Source: Leptolyngbya sp. 'hensonii' (lineage in GTDB: Bacteria; Cyanobacteriota; Cyanobacteriia; GCF-001939115). From it: 53,133 nt of DNA. The translations under genes were made by a program, and so were the position numbers. The notes below the pieces were generated by a model. The model ran no database searches. It had not been told where the DNA came from and worked only from the letters and a program-made list of their open reading frames with translations. The DNA lies in the NCBI RefSeq assembly GCF_001939115.1, contig NZ_MQTZ01000011.1, positions 60,864 through 113,996 of the forward strand. The letters are read 5' to 3'. Shown piece after piece: positions 26,920 to 35,525 of the stretch (position 1 is its first letter; each line of letters begins with the position of its first letter).

Positions 26920-28281
26920 TCAGTCTAGCTGGATTCCCTGAATGGAGTAGTCTAGCAGTTGCATGGGGTGGAGGACGGGGACCTGTTTTCCCTGCAATTC
27001 CAGATGGCGGGTAATCTGGACGAAGCAGCCGATATTTGCTGAAGCAATGACATCTGCCTTTGTATTCAGCAGATTGGTCACTTTTTGTTGACCTAATTCT
27101 GCGGCAACATCCGGTTGCAAAATGTTGTAGACTCCGGCACTGCCACAGCAGAGGGCGGCGTCTATGGGTTCTCGGAGCTGGACGCCGGGGATCTGACGCA
27201 ATAATTGCCGGGGTTGCATACTGATTTTCTGACCGTGGAGCATGTGGCAGGCGTCTTGATAGACCAGAGTGAGGGGCTGGTTTTGTAGGGGGGAGAGGGG
27301 TGAGGTGAGCTGGACTTCAGCCAGGAATTCCTGCACGTCTCGAACTTTGTCGGCAAAGGCTCTGGCTTGATCGCGATAAACCGGATCGTCTTGCAGAATC
27401 GTGCCGTACTCTTTCAGGGTGTGGCCGCAGCCAGAGGCGTTGATCAGGATGTAATCAACAGGAGCATCCGCAAAGCTGTCGATTAACTGACGGGCCAGGG
27501 TCCGGGCCTGCTCTTCCTGGCCCTGATGGTGGGAGAGGGCTCCGCAGCAGCCCTGGGTGGCGGGTACGACAACGTCACACCCATTGGCAGTCAATACCCG
27601 TACAGTGGCATCGTTCACGTCCGGGTTGAATAACCGCTGGACACAACCGAGGATCATCCCTACCCGATAGCGGCGTTCTCCCTGGGCTGGAATCAGGGTT
27701 GGGATATTGTCCTGAAATGATTTGATCGAAATCCTGGGGAGCATGGCTTCCATGGCGGCCAGTTGGGGTGAGAGTCGTTTGAGCCAGCCCAACGATCGCA
27801 CCCACTTCTGTAAGGGGGAATTCTGATACAGGCCAGCGGGGAGCAGAAGCAGGCGCAAGCGCTGAGGATAGGGAAAGAGGGAAAAGATGAGTTGGCGCAG
27901 GAGGCGATCGGCCAGAGGGCGAGGATGGTTCCGCTCGATCTGGGGGCGGGTGGCGGCGATCAGTTTGTCGTATTGGACGCCAGAGGGGCAGGCCGTAGTA
28001 CAGGCCAGACAGCCCAGACAGGAATCGAAATGTTGCACAGAAGCACTGGACAGGGGGGCCTGTCCTTCGTTAATGGCATCCATCAGATAGATGCGACCTC
28101 TGGGAGAGTCATTTTCTTTCCCAATCACCCGATAGCTGGGACAGGTGGAGAGGCAGAACCCACAGTGAACACAGGCATCGATCAGGGTTGGATCAGGGGG
28201 GTGCTGGGAGTCAAATTTCTGGTTCGCAGGGATATCGGGGATGATCTCTGGTTCTGCAGCGTGCATCTTACAGGTTGCCAA
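26920..28281 (-). CDS. glcF: Glycolate oxidase iron-sulfur subunit
   Basis: 453 residues. Two 4Fe-4S motifs sit in the N-terminal third: CVHCGFCLSTCPSY and CLGCLACTTACPSG. Two CCG domains follow (GCCGALSHHQG and LCCGSAGVYN). It passes electrons from glycolate oxidation, part of the photorespiratory pathway of cyanobacteria, to the membrane quinone pool (family knowledge). Its start overlaps the glcE stop by 14 bases. The catalytic glcD is not in the window. Confidence 0.93.
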   Translation of the reverse strand: MATCKMHAAEPEIIPDIPANQKFDSQHPPDPTLIDACVHCGFCLSTCPSYRVIGKENDSPRGRIYLMDAINEGQAPLSSASVQHFDSCLGCLACTTACPSGVQYDKLIAATRPQIERNHPRPLADRLLRQLIFSLFPYPQRLRLLLLPAGLYQNSPLQKWVRSLGWLKRLSPQLAAMEAMLPRISIKSFQDNIPTLIPAQGERRYRVGMILGCVQRLFNPDVNDATVRVLTANGCDVVVPATQGCCGALSHHQGQEEQARTLARQLIDSFADAPVDYILINASGCGHTLKEYGTILQDDPVYRDQARAFADKVRDVQEFLAEVQLTSPLSPLQNQPLTLVYQDACHMLHGQKISMQPRQLLRQIPGVQLREPIDAALCCGSAGVYNILQPDVAAELGQQKVTNLLNTKADVIASANIGCFVQITRHLELQGKQVPVLHPMQLLDYSIQGIQLD

Positions 28282-29596
28282 TCACGAAACGACAGGGATT
28301 CAAAAGATTGTGGGGGTCAAACTGCTGCTTCAGACGGCGCATTAGTTCCAGGGCATTACCGGGGTATCCCCAGACCGCCAGTTGCTGTTTCCACGCGATC
28401 GGGGCTTGAAGCACAGATAGAAAGCCACCTCTCGACTGGCACAGGCTACGGAGTTGGAGCAGGCGTTGGACAGAGGCAGAGGAGGCGGGGCTTTGCAGAT
28501 AGCCCACTCCACTCCCAGCATAAATCAGGCCAATGGTCTGATCAGGAATGAGGGATTCCAGTTCCACCAGTAAAGAGGTCGCATCAGAGAGCTTCACCCC
28601 TATTTTGCAGGCTATCACGGCATCTTGCCCATCAGGCTCCATTGCCGATCGTAATCGATGCCATAGAGCGGCCTCATCTGTGTCGGAGCAGGAAGTGCCG
28701 GTCAGGTGCAGGGATTGGCCCAGGTCCAACAATCGCCTGGTTTGTTCCTGCACACTCTCTGCCAGACTTTGAAATCGCAGCATCAAGCCCATGCCCTGTC
28801 CCAATCCCAGAGATTGCACCGTGGGAGCAGACAGGAGATTGAGGCAGGTCGGGGTCAGGGCTGAAGTCAGCAGCGCAGCAGTGGCTTCGGTGATCGCAGT
28901 AGGTTCTCCCGTTAAGATCACGGTCTGGGAGGCTGTCGGTATGGGATAGAGGCGAAAGGTTACCTGGGAAAGAATGCCGAGGGTGCCGTAGGAGCCAGTG
29001 AGTAGTTTCATCAAATCATAACCGGCCACATTTTTAACAACGCGCCCTCCAGCCTTGGCCAATTGACCGTCCGATCGGACAAAGGAGACTCCCAGCACCA
29101 TGTCCCGCACGCCGCCGTAGCGCTGCCGCCAGGAGCCGGTATCTGCAGTGGCCACGATGCCACCGATCGTCGCCTGCGTTCCATAAGCCGGGTCCAGAGC
29201 CAGAAACTGATTGTGCTGAGCCAGGGTTGCCTGCAGCTCAGCAAATTTCATGCCTGCTTCGACGGTGACGGTCAAATCGCCCACGGCATGCTCTACCAAA
29301 CGATTCAGGCGTGTCATGCTGACCCCAATCTGGACCCGATCGGCCAACCCACCCCAGTGGAGTTTAGTCCCGCTGCCGCAGGGCAACAGGGGCCACTGAT
29401 TCCGATGGGCGCAGGCCACGACTTCGGCCAGTTCTGCCTGGGTTTGGGGATAGACCATGCCACCGATCGTGGTGGCTGGTGTGACGGATTGCTGCAGGCG
29501 TTGCCGCCAAGGGTCGTCTAGCTGGTCATAGGGAGTGACAGATCCTGTCCCTACGATCGCCGCCAGTTCTTGGATTAACCTTGTTTCCGTCACCAT
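28268..29596 (-). CDS. glcE: Glycolate oxidase FAD-binding subunit
   Basis: About 442 residues with a PCMH-type FAD domain: YPQTQAELAEVVACAH, LPCGSGTKLHWGG, DPAYGTQATIGGIVATADTG and VVKNVAGYDLMKLLTGSYGTLG. The C-terminal half is shorter than in GlcD, and PHNLLNPCRF closes the fold. It fits GlcE better than GlcD because of this length and its coupling to glcF. The start at 29596 (MVTETRL) is preferred; the upstream start at 29623 adds nine non-conserved residues. Confidence 0.9.
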   Translation of the reverse strand: MVTETRLIQELAAIVGTGSVTPYDQLDDPWRQRLQQSVTPATTIGGMVYPQTQAELAEVVACAHRNQWPLLPCGSGTKLHWGGLADRVQIGVSMTRLNRLVEHAVGDLTVTVEAGMKFAELQATLAQHNQFLALDPAYGTQATIGGIVATADTGSWRQRYGGVRDMVLGVSFVRSDGQLAKAGGRVVKNVAGYDLMKLLTGSYGTLGILSQVTFRLYPIPTASQTVILTGEPTAITEATAALLTSALTPTCLNLLSAPTVQSLGLGQGMGLMLRFQSLAESVQEQTRRLLDLGQSLHLTGTSCSDTDEAALWHRLRSAMEPDGQDAVIACKIGVKLSDATSLLVELESLIPDQTIGLIYAGSGVGYLQSPASSASVQRLLQLRSLCQSRGGFLSVLQAPIAWKQQLAVWGYPGNALELMRRLKQQFDPHNLLNPCRFVIGNL

Positions 29597-29645
29597 GCTG
29601 CCTCTTATGGTTCTTCTGCCCAAGAGACATGGTACAGGTTATGTA

Positions 29646-29813
29646 TCAAATATTTCCGATCTCGGATAACTGCATCACCCCGCTCAAGACACGGTCAAAA
29701 AACCAGGTTTGATCGCAAGTGCAAATCGTCACAAAGTAATTGCCATTCGCAGCATAATTCCAGTGGGGATAACGGGCAGATTCAATCCGATCGCGGTTTT
29801 TGTATCGGGTCAT
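29646..29813 (-). pseudogene. Remnant of a REP-associated tyrosine transposase (RAYT)
   Basis: Only the first 55 codons remain. They carry the RAYT/TnpA_REP start YKNRDRIESARYPHWNYAANG, then YFVTICTCDQTWFF and the GVMQLSEIG motif. A TGA follows directly after GNI; intact proteins continue for another 100-150 residues with the HUH and catalytic Tyr motifs, which are absent. It lies between glcE and the zinc-ribbon gene and next to a REP-like hairpin. Confidence 0.75.
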
Positions 29814-29818
29814 AGGCC

Positions 29819-29841
29819 AGAGACCTGGAGGCCAGGTCTCT
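29819..29841 (-). repeat. REP-like hairpin with GTAG foot
   Basis: A perfect 10-bp stem (AGAGACCTGG / CCAGGTCTCT) with a three-base loop. On the minus strand, the strand of the RAYT remnant, GTAG stands at its 5' foot, as in bacterial REP elements recognised by RAYTs. It starts six bases upstream of the RAYT ATG and overlaps the stop codon of the 29840-30121 gene. Confidence 0.6.
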
Positions 29842-30121
29842 ACTGAAAACCGGAATCCCCATCCTCGGCATCCGACAAATCTTGCATTTTGAATTGGGAG
29901 GGGGGCCGATCGCTGCTCCAGGCCCACCAGGGGGTTCCACATTCGCAATTGTAGAACTCCTGCCATTTGCGCCGATTAGTCTCCGTATAAACCGGCGATC
30001 GACGATTCAACCAGACTTGCAATGCCCCTGTTGGACTGGCTCCACAAGCCGGACAACAAAACTGGTGGGCATGTTTTGCAGGTCCAGTCCAATCCGGCGG
30101 AATTGGTTCAAAGGCGTCCAT
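29840..30121 (-). CDS. Small zinc-ribbon-like hypothetical protein
   Basis: 93 residues. Two cysteine knuckles, CCPACGAS (about 22-29) and CECGTPWW (about 66-73), are spaced as in a zinc ribbon. The segment between them has LQVWLNRRSPVY and KWQEFYN, and a tryptophan-rich end follows. Perhaps a protein-binding or nucleic-acid-binding ribbon; no family recognised. The last residues and stop lie at the edge of the REP-like hairpin, so the C-terminus may have been altered by that insertion. Confidence 0.6.
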   Translation of the reverse strand: MDAFEPIPPDWTGPAKHAHQFCCPACGASPTGALQVWLNRRSPVYTETNRRKWQEFYNCECGTPWWAWSSDRPPSQFKMQDLSDAEDGDSGFQ

Positions 30122-30254
30122 ACGAATAAACTTTTTTGAAGGCAGGCGTAGGGAATCGAATTCTTCTGCTAGGTTAATCGAGTTCTTGCGCCTGAATAGG
30201 GTATTGTTACGCTTATTCTAGGCTGGATCAGCAGCGATGCAATAGGGTTTTAGC

Positions 30255-31958
30255 ATGGGTTATAGCTATCTCAACCTGATTTCCTTCATCGGCATTTTTG
30301 CATTGTGTTTGATTGCCTGGATCTTCTCAGAGGACCGTAAATACGTCCCCTGGCGAGTGATTGGCAGTGGAATCGCCTTGCAATTGTTGTTGGGGTTTTT
30401 CGTCTTTCAGTTTCCTCTGACCCGCGAGATCTTGAACATCTTCAGTAAAGCCCTGGATGGGGTCTTTGCTGCGGCTGATGCAGGGGCAAACTTCGTTTTT
30501 GGATACTTTATGGTTCCAACGCCCGGTCTGGTACCGGGTCCCTCTCAGGCTCCCTTTATCGTGCGCGCTCTTCCGCCGGGAGCAACCCAATGCCCTCCTC
30601 CCCAGATCCCATTCTTACCCGGCTACTGTGGTACAGATAGGCTCAGTTACATCTTTGCGTTTCGCTCCCTGCCAGCAGTTATTTTCTTCTCCGCCCTCAT
30701 GTCTCTGCTCTACAACATTGGGGTGATCCAGGTTGTAACCAACTTCTTTGCTAAGGTCTTTTATCGGACCATGCGTCTGAGCGGAGCAGAATCCCTCAGT
30801 GGAGCAGCCAATATCTTTGTGGGCATTGAAGCTGCGATCGCAGTTAAGCCCTATATTCCCAAAATGACCCGCAGTGAGCTGTGCGCGATTCTAGCCTGCT
30901 GTTTTGGAACAGCCGCTTCCTCCACCCTAGCCATCTACGTGGGTTTCCTGAAGGGAACCTTCCCTAATATCCTGGGGCATCTGGTTTCAGCCTCGATTAT
31001 CGCCATTCCAGCCTGTTTCGTCCTGTCTAAAATCCTCGTGCCAGAAACGGGGATCCCGGTCACAGCCGGAGGTATTCCAGTGGAAGAGGACTTGCCTCCA
31101 GAGGAGATTGATCCCGAGGATGAACAGGCCCCAACAGAAACAGTTGGTGGTGAACCGATCGAGCGGGTCAGCCCGCTGGATGCTGCCATTGTGGGAGCTC
31201 TGGATGGGGTGAAGATGGCGGTTTCCATCGCAGCAGTGTTGATCCTGATTGTGGGTCTGGTCTATCTACTGGACCTGATTTTTGATAGTCTGGCTTCCCT
31301 CAGAACCTTTGGTGATGTCGTGGAAGGGACACCCCCACCCCCCGAAGCCCTATTACCGCTGGCTCCTATCATTCGAGTCGTGGGTCAGTTTTTCAATGTG
31401 GTCAATTTGCAGAACATTGAAGGGGCTTTGTTCTATATCCCAACATTGCTCACGGGTGTGCCTTTTGATGAATCCTGGAAAGCCGCTGTCATTATTGGTC
31501 GGCGATTAACAGAAACGGCTATTCCCCCTTATCAAGAGTTAGGTCGAGCTGCAACTGCTGGGGAATTGAGTAGTCGCACGGTATTGATTGTCAGCTATGC
31601 CCTTTCTGGCTTTGCCCATGTTGCTTCCGTCGGAATTTTTGTTGGAGGCACGATCGCCCTGGCCCCTTCCCGCCGCAAGGATATCTCCCAACTGGGCTGG
31701 AAAGCCCTCTTTATTGGGACCCTGGCAACGCTAATGATTGCTTGCGTCGCAGGTGTCTATGACAATGGTAACCCCAGCATTTTCGGAGAGAAGAAAGCGG
31801 CTCCCCCTCCGGCTCAAGTCAATCCGGCGGCCAGTCCACTGGCTTCACCAACAGCTCCGGCCAGTCCCAGTGCGACCACAACCCCATCTGTGGTTCCCAC
31901 GAGTCCCGCTCCGGTGACCACACCCTCAGCCGCTCCAATCCCACCAAAACGGCCTTAA
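30255..31958 (+). CDS. Concentrative nucleoside transporter (NupC/CNT family)
   Basis: 567 residues, about 9-10 membrane helices. It takes up nucleosides with Na+ or H+. Family blocks include FVFQFPLTREILNIFSKAL, the FRSLPAVIFFSALMSLLYNIGVIQVV region, GAANIFVGIEAAIAVKPYI, MTRSELCAILACCFGTAASSTLAIYVG, and the conserved RRLTETAIPPYQELGRAA segment. A cytosolic acidic loop (about 275-305) and a tail of some 50 residues rich in Pro, Ala, Ser and Thr are unusual additions. It stands alone, ended by a hairpin. Confidence 0.85.
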   Translation: MGYSYLNLISFIGIFALCLIAWIFSEDRKYVPWRVIGSGIALQLLLGFFVFQFPLTREILNIFSKALDGVFAAADAGANFVFGYFMVPTPGLVPGPSQAPFIVRALPPGATQCPPPQIPFLPGYCGTDRLSYIFAFRSLPAVIFFSALMSLLYNIGVIQVVTNFFAKVFYRTMRLSGAESLSGAANIFVGIEAAIAVKPYIPKMTRSELCAILACCFGTAASSTLAIYVGFLKGTFPNILGHLVSASIIAIPACFVLSKILVPETGIPVTAGGIPVEEDLPPEEIDPEDEQAPTETVGGEPIERVSPLDAAIVGALDGVKMAVSIAAVLILIVGLVYLLDLIFDSLASLRTFGDVVEGTPPPPEALLPLAPIIRVVGQFFNVVNLQNIEGALFYIPTLLTGVPFDESWKAAVIIGRRLTETAIPPYQELGRAATAGELSSRTVLIVSYALSGFAHVASVGIFVGGTIALAPSRRKDISQLGWKALFIGTLATLMIACVAGVYDNGNPSIFGEKKAAPPPAQVNPAASPLASPTAPASPSATTTPSVVPTSPAPVTTPSAAPIPPKRP

Positions 31959-31961
31959 AAC

Positions 31962-31994
31962 CTGTGCAGCCGACCTGATGGATCGGTTGCACAG
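31962..31994 (+). terminator. Hairpin after the nucleoside transporter
   Basis: CTGTGCAGCCGA pairs with TCGGTTGCACAG at 11 of 12 positions around a nine-base loop, three bases after the stop. No T-run follows; cyanobacterial terminators often lack one. Confidence 0.55.
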
Positions 31995-32012
31995 CCTGCT
32001 ACAATCGGGGAC

Positions 32013-32615
32013 ATGAATTCTGAATTTGAAATTCGCCGCCTACTGGAATTGATGCCCGCCACGGGCCGAATGCGCTGCCCGATCGTCAGCCGACCGGGGC
32101 AGCGTAAGGTCATCGAAACTCTCTTTCCCAAACCCTGGGCCTGGGAACGGAAAATCCTGATTAATTTTGACCTGTGGGATCGGCTGACCAAGCCCCAGCG
32201 AGATTTGGTATTGCTCCGAACCGTCACCTGGCTGTTAGAAATCCGCTGGTTCAAGCCTGACCTCTATCAGGGCCTTACTCTGATCGGTCTGGTGGGTACC
32301 ACCGTAGAATTTCTGCAGGCAGATGCCGTGGGGGTAGCAGTAGCTGGAACTCTGAGCGCGATCGCCGCCAACCAGATTTTTCGGTCCAATCGCAACCCCC
32401 GGATTGAACTGGCAGCCGATGAGGCCGCCATTAAAGTTGCCCTGAGGCGAGGGTACACCGAAAAAGAAGCTGCCTGCCATCTAATCTCAGCGATCGAAGC
32501 AGTCGCTGAGATCGAACAGCGTTCCGGCCTGGACTTCACAGAGTTGGTTCGGTGTCAAAATTTGAAAGCGATTGCCGGAGTCTCTCCCGCCAGCGTTCCA
32601 GAATTACTCCGTTAG
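32013..32615 (+). CDS. DUF3318 family protein
   Basis: A 200-residue protein matching the cyanobacterial DUF3318 family. It opens with EIRRLLELMPATGRMRCPIVSRPGQ, then a basic PWAWERKILINFDLWDRL segment, RPQRDLLLLRTVTW-like (KPQRDLVLLRTVTWLLE), and two short hydrophobic helices (about 90-120). The C-terminal half is helical and acidic. Probably membrane-associated; no function is known. Confidence 0.75.
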   Translation: MNSEFEIRRLLELMPATGRMRCPIVSRPGQRKVIETLFPKPWAWERKILINFDLWDRLTKPQRDLVLLRTVTWLLEIRWFKPDLYQGLTLIGLVGTTVEFLQADAVGVAVAGTLSAIAANQIFRSNRNPRIELAADEAAIKVALRRGYTEKEAACHLISAIEAVAEIEQRSGLDFTELVRCQNLKAIAGVSPASVPELLR

Positions 32616-32708
32616 AGAGAAACTCCTGCACCTTATAGTTTGATTCGCTAGACTTTTGCCAGGGATGCACAGGCACGCATTCTAAACATGAGCAGCGGAG
32701 GTATAACT

Positions 32709-33596
32709 ATGTTTCTGGTTACCGGAGCAACAGGAGGGTTAGGGCGGCGGGTGGTGCGGCTGTTGCGAGAACGGGAGCAGCCTGTACGGGCCTTTGTCCG
32801 CTTGACTTCGCGCTATGCCGAGCTAGAGCAGCGTGGCGCAGAGATCCTCATTGGCGATCTGTTACAAGAGCGTGATATTCAGCGGGCCATGGGAGGTGTA
32901 CGTTGTGTAATCAGCACCCACGGCTCCAACGAGACCGATGGAGGCAATGCCCAAGAGATTGATTACCGGGCCAATATTGATCTCATTGATCAGGCCAAAG
33001 CAGCAGGCGTAGACCATTTTGTCTTTATTTCCGTTCTTGGCAGCGATCGGGGCTATGAAGATGCACCTGTCTTTAAGGCCAAGTATGCCGTGGAGCGCTA
33101 TCTGCAACAAAGTGGCCTGACCTACACCATTCTTCGGCCCTCCGGCTTTGCATCCAACCTGCTACCCCTAGCCGAGCGCTTCGATGAAACCGGCATTTAT
33201 CTCCTGATCGGCGATCCCAAGAACCGATCCTCCATCGTCAGCACCGACGACCTAGCTAGAATTGTGGTAGATTCCACGACGATCGCCGCCGCCCGCAACC
33301 AGATTTTTTCCGTTGGCGGCCCCGAAATCCTGCATCGGGAAGATATCCCCCGGATCTTTGGCCAGGTTTGCAAGCGAGAGCCCCTGATCATCAATCTGCC
33401 CCTGATCACCGTAGACGGGGTTCGGAGCCTTCTGGGACTCTTTAATCCTCAAGCCCAGGAAGCCCTGGGCACCTTTCGCACCCTGCTCGCCAACGAATTC
33501 TTCTGCACCCCCACCCAAATCGAACACCTGCAAACAACCTTCGGCATCGAGCTCGAATCTCTGGAAGACTTCATCCGCCGCTACCTCAGCACCTGA
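32709..33596 (+). CDS. NmrA-like/atypical SDR NAD(P)-binding protein
   Basis: 295 residues from the ATG at 32709, chosen because GGAGG at 32697-32701 is well placed. The Rossmann motif is TGATGGLGRRV. Further conserved elements are FVRLTSRYAELEQRGAEILIGDL, VDHFVFISVLGSD, the active-site-like FKAKYAVERYLQQSGLTYTILRPSGF and VSTDDLARIVV. Plant and cyanobacterial relatives (Ycf39/HCF244-like) act in photosystem II assembly, but here the family is too wide for a firm role. It converges on the DUF92 gene. Confidence 0.82.
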   Translation: MFLVTGATGGLGRRVVRLLREREQPVRAFVRLTSRYAELEQRGAEILIGDLLQERDIQRAMGGVRCVISTHGSNETDGGNAQEIDYRANIDLIDQAKAAGVDHFVFISVLGSDRGYEDAPVFKAKYAVERYLQQSGLTYTILRPSGFASNLLPLAERFDETGIYLLIGDPKNRSSIVSTDDLARIVVDSTTIAAARNQIFSVGGPEILHREDIPRIFGQVCKREPLIINLPLITVDGVRSLLGLFNPQAQEALGTFRTLLANEFFCTPTQIEHLQTTFGIELESLEDFIRRYLST

Positions 33597-33616
33597 TTCC
33601 CAGCCACCGCCGCTGT

Positions 33617-33640
33617 ATAGGCGCGATTCATCGCGCCTAT
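33617..33640. terminator. Hairpin between convergent genes
   Basis: ATAGGCGCGAT and ATCGCGCCTAT are perfect 11-bp inverted arms separated by TC. It lies 20 bp after one stop and 14 bp after the other, so it can terminate both. Its CGATTCATCGCG core matches the elements at 17217 and 40328. Confidence 0.65.
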
Positions 33641-33654
33641 ATCGCGTCCGTAAA

Positions 33655-34500
33655 TCACACCCCCGGCAACACCAGCGCCAGCCCGATCGCAATCAGCGCC
33701 CCCGCCAGCGTATTCACCCCATTCACCACCTCATTTGTCAACCAGGCATATTTAGACTGCAAGGTTGCACCAATGACACTCTCCAGATTCGTGGCCAGGA
33801 ACGCCGCCACCACACAGATGCCCACCCCCAGACCAGTCACCAGCCCGATCGCCCAGCCCAGCAGCCCGATCGCCACCGCCGCCACCAACCCCGCAACCGT
33901 CCCCTCCAGACTCACCGCCCCTTCCGTCCCGCGAGGAACCGCCTGCAGCGTCGTAATCAGAAACGTGCGTTGACCATAAGCCTTACCAATCTCGCTGGCA
34001 CAGGTATCCGCCAGTTTGGTGCAGAAACTGGCCACATACCCCAGGAGCAGGAGAGGCCCGATCGCCGTTGCCTGGGGAACTAGGAGCGTCACGACCAGAA
34101 CCCCGATCGCACAAATTGCCCCCACCAGGGCCGACCCCCAGACATTCTCCGGCCCCCTGGCTCCAGATCGTTTTTCAGCAATTCCGGCGGCCTCTTTTTC
34201 CGCCATCCCCACCCGCGTCACTGCCGACCCCACCAGGAAGTAGACCATGACAACGGTATAGCCTTTCCAGCCCAAACATCCCCACACCAGCACCCCCAGA
34301 AACCAGGCATGGAGTAATCCGGCAGGGGTCAGCAGTTGTTTGGGAGCCAAGCGGGCAATCACAGCCAGAATGGTATTAAGCCCGATCGCAATTAACCACG
34401 GTAAAACAGGCTCCCAGACTATTCCATTGCCAGTCAGGAAAGGAAGCATAAAAGACAACCATTGGGACAGGAAAGGTGGATGATAGTGAAGGGCATTCAT
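33655..34500 (-). CDS. DUF92 membrane protein, VTE6/phytyl-phosphate kinase-like
   Basis: A 281-residue protein with about seven helices. Signature blocks are LTPAGLLHAWFLGVLVWGCLGWKGY, the GARGPENVWGSALVGAICAI segment, FCTKLADTCASEIGKAYGQRTFLITTLQAVPRGTEGAVSLEGTVAG (key ADTxASEIG, VPxGTEGAVSxEGT), and NEVVNGVNTLAG. The family includes Arabidopsis VTE6 and Synechocystis sll0875, tied to phytol salvage for tocopherol. The role here is by family. It is divergent from the VOC gene, with 26 bp between starts. Confidence 0.85.
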   Translation of the reverse strand: MNALHYHPPFLSQWLSFMLPFLTGNGIVWEPVLPWLIAIGLNTILAVIARLAPKQLLTPAGLLHAWFLGVLVWGCLGWKGYTVVMVYFLVGSAVTRVGMAEKEAAGIAEKRSGARGPENVWGSALVGAICAIGVLVVTLLVPQATAIGPLLLLGYVASFCTKLADTCASEIGKAYGQRTFLITTLQAVPRGTEGAVSLEGTVAGLVAAVAIGLLGWAIGLVTGLGVGICVVAAFLATNLESVIGATLQSKYAWLTNEVVNGVNTLAGALIAIGLALVLPGV

Positions 34501-34526
34501 GTATTCATTGGCCTCCCATTGTATTT

Positions 34527-34973
34527 ATGGATCCAGTACTGTTCCATCTTGCTTTTCCAGTGGGCAACATTCCCCAGACAAAGACATTTTATGTGGAAGG
34601 ATTGGGATGTGAGCCTGGGCGTGAAGCGATCGATTCCTTAATCCTCAATTTTTATGGCTATCAGCTTGTCGCCCATGTCACAGATGAGCCCCTGAAGCCG
34701 CAAAAAGGAATCTATCCCCGTCACTTTGGGCTGGTATTTACTGCAGAGGCCGATTGGGAAGCTATGGTTGCCAGGGCCCAAACCCATCAGTTGTGCTTCT
34801 ACCAGCAACCGAAACGACGCTTTCCCGGTTCTCCCCTCGAACACCGGACTTTCTTTCTGGAAGATCCTTTCCACAACCTGCTGGAATTCAAATACTACTG
34901 CCACCCGTCCGCCATCTTTGGGAATCGAGAACATGCCCAGGTTGGAGATCGTCCCATCGAGGCCATCCATTAA
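34527..34973 (+). CDS. VOC (glyoxalase-like) family protein
   Basis: 148 residues from the ATG at 34527 (MDPVLFHLAFPV), chosen because the fold's first strand starts here and it avoids the DUF92 start. Two beta-alpha-beta-beta-beta units are visible: LFHLAFPVGNIPQTKTFYVEGLGCE and HFGLVFTAEADWEAMVARAQ, with TFFLEDPFHNLLEFKYY. Potential metal ligands are H (first strand), H in PRHFGLV and E in LLEFKYY. Substrate unknown. Confidence 0.8.
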   Translation: MDPVLFHLAFPVGNIPQTKTFYVEGLGCEPGREAIDSLILNFYGYQLVAHVTDEPLKPQKGIYPRHFGLVFTAEADWEAMVARAQTHQLCFYQQPKRRFPGSPLEHRTFFLEDPFHNLLEFKYYCHPSAIFGNREHAQVGDRPIEAIH

Positions 34974-35054
34974 CCCTGGGGATTACAACAAAACCGGCGG
35001 ACTTTAGGCTTAGCCGTTGAGGTTTTAGCCATCAGAACCTTGCCAACCCTGTCT

Positions 35055-35099
35055 GGTCGATAAAGGGAACCGAGATCGCTACACCCCCCTTTATCGATC
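35055..35099. promoter_or_regulatory. Inverted repeat upstream of the DUF485-ActP pair
   Basis: GGTCGATAAAGGG (35055-35067) pairs with CCCTTTATCGATC (35087-35099) with a single G-T mismatch and a 19-base loop. It could be an mRNA leader hairpin, a regulator site or a VOC terminator; the rest of the spacer shows nothing clear. Confidence 0.4.
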
Positions 35100-35243
35100 G
35101 ACTGCTGCCATGAAATTTGCCCAGGCAGGGCTTGTTCATTTGTGGCCATAGCCATTGGGATTGAGCTCAAAGGATCATTAAGCAAATATCTTCAAATCCA
35201 TATCTTCTTTTATAATTATTTAGCTATCTTGTTAAAAAAGAAT

Positions 35244-35525
35244 ATGAACGATCGTTCAAGGGCGCTAACTGCTCTAGCAAATAAGCGTTGGCAGATATCC
35301 CTGTGGTTAACCGCAGCCATGGTTGTGATTTACTTTGGCTTCATCCTGCTGATCGCTTATAACAAGCCCCTTTTAGGAGTGCTTGTGGTTCCAGGTCTCT
35401 CTCTCGGCATTCTGTTAGGAGCCCTGGTCATCGTTGCGGCCTGGGTCCTGGTCTACCTCTATGTTCGGTGGGCCAATAATTACTACGACAAAAAACTTTC
35501 AGAATTGCGCGAAGGTGATCGGTGA
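35244..35525 (+). CDS. DUF485 membrane protein, partner of ActP
   Basis: About 93 residues with two membrane helices ([20 protein letters not shown] and [18 protein letters not shown]) and the family block [17 protein letters not shown]. Proteins of this class (YjcH) are encoded next to acetate permeases and are thought to be accessory subunits. The start at 35244 is chosen because the domain begins here; an upstream ATG at 35142 adds a non-conserved stretch. The stop overlaps the actP GTG by four bases (GTGA), indicating translational coupling. Confidence 0.85.
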   Translation: MNDRSRALTALANKRWQISLWLTAAMVVIYFGFILLIAYNKPLLGVLVVPGLSLGILLGALVIVAAWVLVYLYVRWANNYYDKKLSELREGDR

